A DNA stretch of 64,000 nucleotides, taken from positions 1,584 to 65,583 of the forward strand of contig JADHZB010001293.1 in assembly GCA_015657535.1 (NCBI GenBank), read 5' to 3'. This document shows, piece by piece, positions 12,467 through 23,509 of the stretch. The translations under genes and the position numbers were made by a program. Source of the stretch: Nephromyces sp. MM_2019. Lineage: Eukaryota; Apicomplexa; Aconoidasida; Nephromycida. Every line of letters begins with the position of its first letter. The stretch's first letter is position 1. The notes under the pieces were generated by a model. It worked only from the letters and a program-made list of their open reading frames with translations, made no database searches and was not told the origin of the DNA.

Positions 12467-15400
12467 TGACTTTGTTCAATTGCTGAATTTTAGCCCAGTA
12501 TGAAGATTGACGTGGACTTTCTTAACGATAGACCTGTTGATAAGGTCTTCAAATTTTCAGATACTAACCCGTTCTATTCTGAAGATGCATGTTTTGATTT
12601 TGATACTTGGAATCAATTTTTGGGTACAGAAAACAATGCCATCTAGGTGGGACCGTTTAGAGGCATCAACTGTGATTGCAATCAGTCTGCGCTCTTATTG
12701 GAATGGCATTGTTCGATGCTTGGATTCAATTTTGAGAATAGTAACTATTTTCCCGTTGTTATTTCGTAATTTTTGTTATTAAGAGGATGAGTTTGAAGCT
12801 CTGATACACTGCCTCTGATATAATATCGTGGATTTTTGCGAATATTTAGTTTTCATAAAGCTAGGGAGGCTTGCCTAACTTTGTTAGAATCCTCCGACGA
12901 TTCATCAGATTTTTCAGGTATTAATTTCCTTGGAATTTCCCCTTAATGGGATGTTTGAACATTATAGAATGAATTTAGCGCACTCTGAATATATTTTTAT
13001 ATTTTTCTACCGATGTATCATGAGTTTTTATATAGGATGTGTACGAAAAATTGAAGATCATATTAATTTTTTTTTGCCTGCTGCGTGTGTGATTTGAGAA
13101 TTTTCACGCATTTAGGAACTAAGGTTGTATCGAAAGGGTTCCCCAACTTTAATTTCAGTGTCCTTTTGAATACATTGTCTCCGCAGCTAATTATGCTATT
13201 TGGTTGGCGGTTTTTTTTATTTCCAAGTGGATTGGCCTTATTTTTATACTAAAGTCTGAACTTTGGCTCTAGCCAGAGTTTTTTTTTATGATTTATTTTT
13301 TGCTTTATGATGTAAGGTAATTAACATGATTCGTTCATAATTTCCTTATGCTTTGGAGAAATGTCGTTAACACGGCTATGAAATGGAGATAAGCTTGCAG
13401 TTGTTGGTCTGTTTCATGTTTATCATCGTTCCCAAGTGCTTTTTGTTTGGCGGGAGTAATAGTTTCTCGAAAGCGCTCTTAAGAGTGCACCCCTGAATCT
13501 GCGGATTGTTTTCGATGGAGGAAGTTTGTCTAAGTTAAAAGTGTGATGGTACATTTTAGATTGATGGTGATTGACAAATTGGCATGACAATCCATCCATA
13601 GTTACTGGTGATTTTCCTATATAAATTATCGCTGCAGTAACCTTAGCGGACTACGTGAAATCTATACTATGCAAGGATTATGTTAGCGTGTTGGTTGTAC
13701 TTTAATAAGCCGAGCTTGAAGATCATAGTAAACTTTCTTGTGGCACCGGAACTTATTCTCTGTTAAAACAAGAAAACACTAAATGTACTATACCTGAAGT
13801 TAGCATCCAGCTTAGTAGAATACGAAAACAATTAGATTATAACGGGCTCATTGGCTTCATTCCTGCTTTGTGGGAAAATATCTTGGAGTAAGGTTATTAG
13901 CGTGTGCATACCGGATCGAAGTTTAAAATATCCTCGAGCAGCTGGTGTTGTCTGAATTAAAAGCTAGGGTTGCTAAGTTGATTCTATTTGGTGTTCTATG
14001 ATGAAACCTCAAGTTGTAATATATTAGGGGGTCCTATAAATGGTTTTGAGGCGGGAATAGCGTGACTTGAGGCCGCCAGATGGAATCTGTGACTGTAGGC
14101 ATTAACTATGCTGATGGGGCTCCACCGAGCTCCCGCTGCTTTACGAATGACGTAGCATCAGACGCTTCAGAAAGTCCAGCTCATCTGGGTTGAAAATAGT
14201 CCTCAGAGTTCTCAATGTCAATTTAAAGCCTCTTACCAGCCTAAACTCGCTGATCTACTATTCCTGTTTTTTACGCGGCAGGAACTCACTCAAAAGCAAC
14301 TAAACGATGCAGCTGCCTCTGGGTACTCCCTTTACGTTTCTTAATCCTGAATCCAATTTTGTAAAGTGACTCGTGAGCATGCTTGGTTTACGGATCACTT
14401 TCGTTTGTTGCAGTGATTTTTCAGCTCTGTTCACTGAAAACCGAAAGAGTTACCGTTTCCGAGGGTAATCAATGGCTTTTCGCTCTTTGTTGTAAATGGG
14501 ATACTGGGCTGAAGTGCAGAGATTTCGTAAAAGATATAGCAGTACCAAATACTGATTCGTGCTCGGTGGCCGTAAGGGCACCATTGCCTTGTACCAGTCC
14601 AAATCCGTGCAGGCAACGAAGGCACCTGAGTGACGGTAACTAAGGGAAATAATGGGCGTTTAGTCTAAGAGCTACACATGAAAGTGCCAGTTTCAGAGAG
14701 GTCCATCGGATTAGCGATATTCACTATGTAGAGGCATGCGCTGGGGCTACGTTGCTTACTTCTTTATTGCTAGATTTATACATGTGACCAGAACACGTAT
14801 TGTATCAGGTCCTCAGGTCATGACTACCTTAGCGGTGCACCCGTACCGTTCACCGTAGCGTATCCTGCCCTTAACGAGAGAATTGTGGAGATGTCAGGCT
14901 TTCTGGCAGTGCAGGAAACTGCCCACCACAGCATGAACTATCAAGAAACAGGGTGTATTTCCTTAACTTATAGGGAATGATACTAAGTATAGCGCTTGAC
15001 TTCTCTCCCGCCAAAGCAAGTCGACACCAGCGCCTTCTAGACTTTCGGCGAAGCGTCCACGCTGAAGGCTGGATAGATGTTCGAATATGAACAAGTCAAA
15101 TCAGTAGGCCTATAACGGCGCAGGTCAGCTCATGGGTTCTTCTACCTCAGCCTTAGAGAATGGGCACCCTTATGATTTAGTGGGCAAAATTAACTAAAAA
15201 TTGACAAAAAAATGCAATGATTGGCCTACATGGGTATCTGAGGCGTTGCTACAATTTATGGTTCTCAGTTGAATGCATTTGGTTTTGTGATACTTTTCCT
15301 CCCGCTGGGTCGAAATGCTAATATTCTACCGTGTTTTGATAGCTAGAGAGCAAAACGAGCACTCCTATGCGTATCAAAAGGCATTTTAAATATATAAAGC

Positions 15401-15928
15401 ATACTTAAACATCTAATGATCCTTGTCTTTATGCTAAAGAACTGAACACTGGTTATACGCAGGCTGTGTCCCGACAAAACTTCAAGCTGTTCCTCAGCAA
15501 AATATAGCGCTTAACGCCATGATGCTAAAGCTAGTCTTCGTTCTAGCCAATACCTTACACTTATGCCAAACAAACTGGCATTCTTTCAGAACCGCCATGT
15601 GGGTTATGCACACTTCCACAAGAAACCACAAAGCGCCTCGCTAATAAGACAGGCCTTCACTTAGGCAAGCTCAGCAGGTTTTAGAAACGAATCAGCATCA
15701 ATTTAATTGATTATACAGTGCGTAAGTTTAATCGGCACATTAGGAAGGACTGGTAATCGCCTGCGCTATTATTTTTCAGTCACAATCCCTATTAAAAGTA
15801 CTCTCTAATATGTCTATTACATGATATTCATGAAAGCTCTGGCTTATACACATTAGAGCTCCTCGCGATAGCGCAACTTTGGTGCCCTCGTTAAAAAAAT
15901 ATACTTGGGTACATATCCACCAAATTTT
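12467..15928. other. Convergent intergenic region
   Basis: 3.5 kb between the 3' ends of two convergent genes. The first about 1 kb is T-rich on the + strand, like introns of the upstream + gene. The middle (about 14.0-15.2 kb) is balanced and more GC-rich, and then A-richness on the + strand begins, matching the downstream minus-strand gene. I see no gene, RNA or clear repeat in it. Confidence 0.6.
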
Positions 15929-18900
15929 CTACGCTACCATCTTTCTTTTCACCCTTCTTAACTGCCTAGACACTTTCCTTGGTGTCATACCACCGTTGTA
16001 TGGCGAGCCCATTTCGGCAGTGATATCACTGGGTGACTTTGAGCCAGCTTTAAATGGAGTGCACGGAGCACCCTGCTGACTTCGAGGGGACACGGGATAC
16101 CTCAGAGTGTCATTTTTGTCACCAGGGGCTGATATTACCCCGCCTGCTGTTGCAGGAGCATCGCCTTTCACCGGGGTATGAATCTTTGCAAGTATTCTGC
16201 TAGAGTGCCGTAACGGGGTCAGAACAGGTGAGGAAGTGGAATCTTTCTGAGGGCGGGAGTTACCGGTTTCGACTGCAGGGCTGGAAAGGACATCGGAATC
16301 AATTTTACGTCGTGTTCCCGTTGAAGGAGTGCGGGGAAGTGCCAGGTTTATACTGCAGGAAGAAACTTTAGCTCCTTGACCACTTTCTTGATTTTGATTG
16401 AGATTTAGCCGAGAGACCTCGCTGATGCTGGTTGCTGAACGATCAACGATTTCATCAATACCTTTATACGATAAGCCATAATGCTCATTAGTACTACTCT
16501 GCGCCGCTGCAAGTAGTCTTGGAGACGATCTAAGGTTCTTACTGTCAGAGCTAGGGGTGCGCATTATGTGTGTGTCTAGTGGTTTATTCCTCAACCTCCC
16601 CGGTGTTGGGGTCGATACGCGTGTCTCCGAAGCAAAAGACACTGGGGAGGCCCGTTGTGATGAAGGCGATTTTAACGGAGTGTTAGCAGGTGAGTCGCAT
16701 TCAACTTGCGCTTTTGGAGTTCGTACTTCGGGCAAACAAAGTTGGGGGGACTTCAACTTAGCACCCGTTACTACCGACGAGATTCTAGCTCTTTTACGGG
16801 GAGTCTCCTCCGCGTATCTGCCACCGCTTCTAATCGGGGTACTAGCAATATAGTCGATGTGACTGGATGGCGTGGACTGCCGTGGGGACGCGAGACCTTC
16901 GGCGGCAAGTGTGGCTAGCTTTTCGGTGGTGTTCATAGAATCCCAAGAGGGAGACGTTGAATTTCTTATCATCTGAGAATGCGGAATCAGGCTAGAGATG
17001 TTATCTCTACATCTCTTTTTCTCCGGAGAAATTTGCAGTGGTGTTGGTGAGGAATCCCTCACCCTTCTTTTGCAGGGAGTGAAGCTTCGGGCGCACGGGA
17101 CAGCTACGTCCTGTGCCTTCGCGGATTTTAAAAACTGCGATTGTGTATTCAAAAGTCTATCAATAGAGTCCTTTGTCTCCGCAACAACCCAGCAGGCTAC
17201 ACACGAAATATCATCTGTCTTATAACCCTTCAGTGACTTACGCGCAGAAAACTCCAGCGATTTCTGGGACTTATCATCTTGGTGCAGCGGAACAAAAGCC
17301 TCTTGAAAGACCTGGAAAAAAACACAACAAATCAAAAAATGCTCTTCAAAGTAATTAAATTCATCGTAAGCGATAAGTTACAGGGCTACCAATAGCGAAA
17401 CGGCAATGCGGCCAGGAAAAAAACAAGAATGCACTCCAAATTGGAATCATGGCAAACCCTGCGAACCTTTGTGCGTAATAGCTAGAAAACGTCAAAACTC
17501 CAAATAAATGTAGCTCAAAATGATCTACCAAAAAAATTCAAATCTTGAAAAGGGTTTTGGGGGCACTAAAGAAGCAGTCCAAATAAAAAGAATACATCAA
17601 GAAAAAAAAAGTTTGTCTGGATAGTTTTAAGAATCTTTTTCAGCAGAAGAAGCCAAATTTCGACTCCCGGCGTTACACATTTTACATGAGTGACATAGTC
17701 ATCGTATTGAAGCTATTGGCTACGGTCTTTTACTGAAGATAGCACCACAGCTAGAATGACTATTAAAACTAGATTTTGTAAGATTCATATTTTTTTGTAT
17801 TATGAACGATGCAAGGAGCTGTTATTTTCACTTTCCACGGCCTTTTTTACACGCACACACACAAAAGCCTCTTAACTTTCTTCAAGTTCAAAAGTTGTTT
17901 ATCCTACGCTGAAAAAACTGCAGCAATTTAAAAAAAAAGCATAGAGTTGCCGCTTTCCATTAATATATGCAAAACAATTTCCATTATTACAATGCATCCC
18001 GAAGTACCCCAGCCAACTAATACCTTATCCCAGCTTCGTCTTTTCGCTATTTTACATATAACCATGGCAATATCACTGGCAGAAGTAGCGAGAGATGAAT
18101 TACCCAGCTCATTCGCTTCCTCAGGGCTTATGGCAAGAGAACAATAACTCTCGATCTCTCTGTCGAACAGGTTGTCGCTAACACCATCACTAAAAGCTAT
18201 AATTAGATCTCCAGGCTGACATAATAAAGGATACTGAGGAGAAAACGCATCGCTTGACGAGTCTCCTCCGGCATCAACTCGTTTCAGAGTATCAACCAGT
18301 CGGGTGTAACCTAGCTTTTTCAGGCTCTCCCATTTCTCCATTGCTGGAAGGTTTGCCAGTTGGTAAGGGGCACCGTTCTCCCATTTTTGCTCGATTGTCT
18401 TCCATAAAATCTTCCTTATCTTCCTCGGAATCTTAGCACCAGTACCTAAGAGAGTTTGGAATGAAGCCTTTGGGCATTTAGCGTCTTCAGAATGTAAATC
18501 AGAGGGCATAGTTCCCCGCCGTAAAAGCAATAAGACGGAGTCACCAAGGCATGCCACGCCAAGAGTTCCCAAGTATTCATCAAATACTCCTATTACTGCC
18601 GTAGAGCTGCCCCATGCAAGAGGCCTTTCTTTAATAAGCTTTTTATGGGCCTCATCAAGCAGTATCCGGGCCCTTTTCGTAGGATTTAGTCTGGAAAACT
18701 CCGTGTGTACCGCGTCTAATACGGGATAGAGTCCCTTGCATTCCTCCGCTAATCCAATAGAAAAATGAGAAGCATCTATACCTTCTAATACCCAAGAACC
18801 TACACCATCAAATACCCCAAAAACCCCGTTATCAGTATCATAAAAAGTAGCATCTTCACAAGTACCCCTTGATTTTGAACTTTTATATTGCCCTGCCTGC

Positions 18901-20393
18901 AGGGAAAATAACTTCATCGTATCCGGGAACCATTTAGCTTTACCCAAAAGTGAGCCTGCAGAAGGGATGCTTAAAGGTGATAACGAAGACGGCATCACTC
19001 GAGTCTTTACTTTCTCTTTTCCAGCTGGGCCAACACACACACCTGCAGAATGCAAATTGCTAGTGGGAGCAGTCAGAGCTGCCCCAGTGAATGAGGAATC
19101 GGTGCTTCCAGTAACAGGACTAGCCCTTGAAGTAGAGCTCCTGCCTTTCAAAATGGTAGAAGTTGTCGGTTGTCGCAAAGAAGCATCTGCTTCCTGCTGG
19201 GTGTCACACGATGCAGAGGGGCTAGTCGGCGAAGAATTCACCTGAAACGCCTGCTCTGGAGAATGCTCACCCGGTGGGCTTGAGCGGGGCAAAATTCCCG
19301 GTTTTTCACTAACACAAGCACCCTCAGCAGAGTCACAATTCTTTTCTGGGGTCTTGGAACTCATGGTCTCATAGCGCGTCTCAGCGTTATTGCTAGAGAA
19401 ACCCTCTTTCATGGACGAATTTGTGGCATCAATCTTTTGTAAAGACTTGACGCGGCTTTTATAGTAAGTACGAAGGCTGCAAACATCCTTCCAAGTTCGG
19501 TGTTGGTCGAAGTTGATTTCCTTCAAAAAAGGAATTTTGGTGAAAACGTCGCAGATTGTCAGCGGAACGTAAGCGATTGCTTCTTCAAGCATGCTCTGCT
19601 CATCAAAATCTATTCCAACCCTTAACAAGTCCTTTGCTTCAGGTGACAATGCTTCATACCACTCACGTTGAAAGTTCAAGGGATTAAACAAAAGGAAAGA
19701 TTTGCTAGACTGGGAGGCCTGCTTAGCTTCGGATAAAGCAGTTTGACAATTCCTACGGATTTCCTGCGCCCCTGATACCATCTGTCGCATCTTCAAAAAA
19801 AATTCCCGAAGTTCTTTAATAAAGTAGACAGTGTAATTCAGCTGCTTATTGAAGTTTTCCGCGGTGCTGCAGCCAACTGGGAATCTAAACAGCCGCTTGA
19901 CTTTCTCTCCATTCGCAGAGACTATCACTAAGCTAGAGATGGACCAATCATAACATGACTTTTTCGATTTTAAACTATGCTCCAGCCAAGGGAATCGGTG
20001 AATTAAGCGATCACTTAAGCAGCCAGCGTTCTCACAGGATTGTTTCATAACATGGGAAAGAAGCCTAGTTTCCATAGATTCTATATCTAAAATTTGTGCC
20101 TTCAAGCTACAAGTATCGATGCCATTATCACTCAAGAAAGAAGATTCTAGCCGCCAGTTGGGGCTTCTTTGAGCTTCTGACGCGACATCTTCAGCGGTGC
20201 TCGCTACATGGGAAGTGGATGAAAAATTTGCTGCATAAGAATTGTCGCAGCCTTCTTTGAAAGCAGATCGAGCATTTTGCTCTGCCTCTTCATTCACTCC
20301 CGACTCTGAGAGTAACGGAACTAGTTCCCAGCAGTCAAGATCCCATGGTATATCCTGATGCAACACTTCTAATTGACAGAAGAAGGTAGACAT
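15929..20393 (-). CDS. Very long PP2C-family (PPTC7/PTC7-like) protein phosphatase (2 exons, 1250 aa)
   Basis: Predicted Mn/Mg-dependent Ser/Thr phosphatase. Exons are 20393-18024 and 17311-15929, joined phase 0 at GATAAG/GTATTA and CCAG/GTC. Residues 1-492 are an unrecognised, partly helical extension. The PP2C domain spans about 493-835: CEDATF (Asp514), FGVFDGVGSW (Asp529), GSSTAVIGV, CLGDS, PYQL, GDLIIAFSDGVSDN (Asp736, Asp740), and on exon 2 YKTDDISCVACWVV (Asp823/824), the closing metal-ligand motif. Residues about 836-1250 are a disordered Ser/Thr-Pro-rich tail with repeats like SSPRLLA and HSSRILA and a basic end (RQLRRVKRK). The two exons look like separate genes until joined. The start is the first ATG; upstream in-frame codons begin at a TTG. 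PTC7-type enzymes are often mitochondrial; the basic tail here suggests a nucleus instead (inference). Confidence 0.85.
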
Positions 20394-22923
20394 GGTGTAA
20401 AAACGAGGTATTTTTCTTGATAAAAATATCTCCTTTAAATGAATACTTTTTTTCAACTATATAAAGATAAGCAGGCACATAAGCAGCTTACATTCCGGTG
20501 CAGCGGAGCACACTTACAGGTAGAACTGGAATCTGCAGCGACTGTACGTGCATGTAATCAAAAAAATTATTCTGCCCTTCAAAGTGCTCTTATGGTCCTG
20601 TAAAACCAGGACACACAAGGCAAAGAAAAACTCCAGCATAAAATTTCTTGCCAAAGTACTCAACGGGGAAACCAAAAAATTAATTACGGGGAATGGGCTT
20701 AACAAAGTTTCAAAGATTAAATCGGTAAAATATCGTATCGTGAGAGTTGTGCATCAGCTTGATAATTGTGTAGGGCTATGGCAATATATTATAAACAAAA
20801 GGAGAGGCCGTGGAAAGCGGTTGAGAATATAGCTTTGGCACTATATCCATAAGACAACAAAGTAGAGGCGACGGAAAGCAGTTGAAAATATATTATCCTT
20901 GCGTACTGCATGATTTAACAGTAGGAACTGTAATATAATACAGAGGATGAGACAGCCTCATGTCTTTTTGAGCCATTGAGACTGTCCATGATAGCAAATG
21001 AAAGATGGCCTTCGCAAAAACTCAAAGGTAGAGAATATAGATCAATTCCTGAAAAAAAAGCAAAAAATAAAATCTAGTCCTGTTTAAAATATTTTTGAAA
21101 TCACAGCAAAAGATGGCTATAAGCCAAATATGCAAAGACTATACGCTGTGAAAACTTTAGTTAGGCTGTACTTTCTTCAGTTAAATTTTTAAGAAACATT
21201 CGTAGTGGGTACATTAAATGACGTTTCAAGCTTCAGAGTAAAATCAGTATGCGATCATCATAGCAGAGAATCACTTTAATGACCCTAGGTATTGCTAATC
21301 AAGGCTAAAAAGATGTTAAGAATTTAATTAGGGTAAACTATAAAGAAGCGCAAGGTAGGCATTCTACTGCTAGAGATGCAACTTGCTTTAAAAGAAAGAA
21401 GCAACTATACTCACTGGATGCTTCATTACAGGATTAAGAAATAGGCCAGGCTTGCTTCTGGGGGATGAAATGATTGCAGCTTGAAAAAGCCGCTCACATT
21501 ACGAGTAAGCCGAATCTCACTTATCACAGTATATGATTAAAAATATATATTTTAAATCCTCTTATTAATTCCGCCACAGTACTGCGTCCATTCAATGTAG
21601 TATTATATTAAGCAAAATTCTTACCAGCTCACGCGAATTTTGATAAATTTACACTCACATCTCTGTCAATAACTTTCAAAAGCACAAAGATTTTAAGGGA
21701 ATAAAAAATTTAACCGTTTCAGTAGTTTTAGCGCTGCTTAAGACTGATGCAGACAAAAGCTGCCGTTACTACATATATTTGCTGCTATGTAAAAGAGGCC
21801 AACAATACCTTGAAATATCAGATACTTGAGGCGCATCTGAACATCATGAAAACAAAGCATAAGCTCAGATATTTCAAATCGTTACTAAGGTGGAAATATT
21901 TAGAAGTGAATCATTAAGATACGCATAATGCTGCAATACATTAAAATATATAGATTCACCACGTCTTGCTTCTCAGAAGATTGCTTTCGCAGAGGGTACT
22001 TCTTGAGCTACCTCCTAGTCGTCATGAGGGAGTACAAGGAGCTACCTCTCAAGCGGCTACCTTGTAAGACGCAGCGACGGGCACCTTCCTAATCATTCTG
22101 CACTGCCATTTTTTATGGTTCCATTCACCTATCCAAACGGGCAGCATGAAGGTGCACCGGAAGGTTGCATCAAGAAAAAAGCGTCCACATTATATCCACA
22201 TGAACCCCCCACTGCCTAAGACAAAAACATTAGGGGGGGTGAACATATGTCTCCTTGTGTCAGCACACTTCTTTTACGGTGATAGTATATATATTATGTT
22301 TGATCAATTAGTACATGAATAAGTGTATCTTCTTATTCTGCTCTCAGGCCCTCGACAGCTTCAAAAGGCAGTAATAATAAAAAAGTAGGAAACGCCAGCC
22401 GCTGCACGGGAAAACTATCTTAAGAGCAGCTTCCGAACAAGAGACAGCGCTGCGTTACACTACTGCTCTTCCGCTGCATTAGTTTTGTTACTATTAGGTG
22501 GCATGAATATAATGTTCTATGGGGAATTCAAGAAAATGACAATCTTCATTACAAATAGAATGTACCGAAGATTTGAGGGTTTTTTCGATCATTCTACAGC
22601 ACAGGAATAGCACATGGAACAAGGAAAACTGCGTAAAGCTATTTCTGTTTGTGCGCAGCCATCGGCAGCACTGTCTTTCAAAAGACACCGTGTGGGGGTG
22701 CGGTCGCTGCTCATAGTAGCAGCAGGCCATTTTTCACGGGGTGAGGGTAGTGGAGGTGACGTTGAGGAGGTAGCAGCACATACCCTGTGTGGTTGATGGC
22801 TATTCTATATCTGGAATAGGTTTGGGTGCTGCTGCCGTGGATGCTGCGCGAACTTCAGTCGCGCAAGACCTCAATGATGGGACGATGTAATAACGTTTGT
22901 ATTCGCCCAACAGGGGCTACTGC

Positions 22924-23004
22924 GCGTTTGTGCCAAGCCCCACAGCTACGGCGTTTGTATCAAGCCCCGCATCTACTACGTTGTATGCCACGCCGTGCGT
23001 CTAT
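22924..23004. repeat. 27-bp tandem repeat, 3 diverged copies
   Basis: Copies start at 22924, 22951 and 22978. The first two share GCGTTTGT, CAAGCCCC and CTAC. The third is more diverged (ACGTTGTATGCCACGCC). A still weaker upstream relative begins at about 22893 (ACGTTTGTATTCGCCC). Located in the GC-richer centre of the intergenic region. Confidence 0.65.
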
Positions 23005-23476
23005 ACTGTCCCTATTGCTTCCATACTATAATGGCGTGCTGCTGATATTAAGGGGTGAGGCAGGGTATTGTATATATATTAAGGGGCAAGACTATAGGGT
23101 GAGGCCATAGTGGTTATATCAAGAGGTGAAACTATTGTGTTTAAGCCAGGTTGCAAGGCTGTGAACTGTGAATACTTTCCATTGATAGGATTAGAGCTTA
23201 CAGGGGGACGCCGTACTTAACTCTAGTAGTAAGGTGCTCGCATCCGTTGCATGATACCATTGTTACATTTTTTAATGATTGGACTGCTGCGTAGACGTGT
23301 CGGCCGTCGTGCATACATCGCCGCAGTGTGGCTATCTTCTAAAGGCTTGTCAAAATCGGGGGTGCTGAAACTTTGTGGGGTCCAGTAAGTAAAGCTTTTA
23401 CACGGCTTGGAGCATATTGCATACGTTGGGCGTCCGTCTTATTTAGGTGTTAGAGTCCCTGCTTTTGCATCGACAA

Positions 23477-23509
23477 ATTCGCTGATTTCATGCCGTGAAA
23501 TCAGCGAAT
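23477..23509. repeat. Perfect inverted repeat, 14-bp arms, 5-bp loop
   Basis: The left arm ATTCGCTGATTTCA (23477-23490) and right arm TGAAATCAGCGAAT (23496-23509) are exact reverse complements around TGCCG. A second, smaller inverted repeat (TTCACGAA / TTCGTGAA, 23535-23542 and 23558-23565) follows 26 bp later. No gene is near, so function as a terminator, small RNA or protein-binding site is undetermined. Confidence 0.85.

Noticed and set aside
17928..18023. Read-through C-terminus of the phosphatase first segment (VLVGWGTSG to stop)
   Set aside because: It does not resemble the end of a PP2C domain, whereas splicing at 18024 restores the conserved closing motif.
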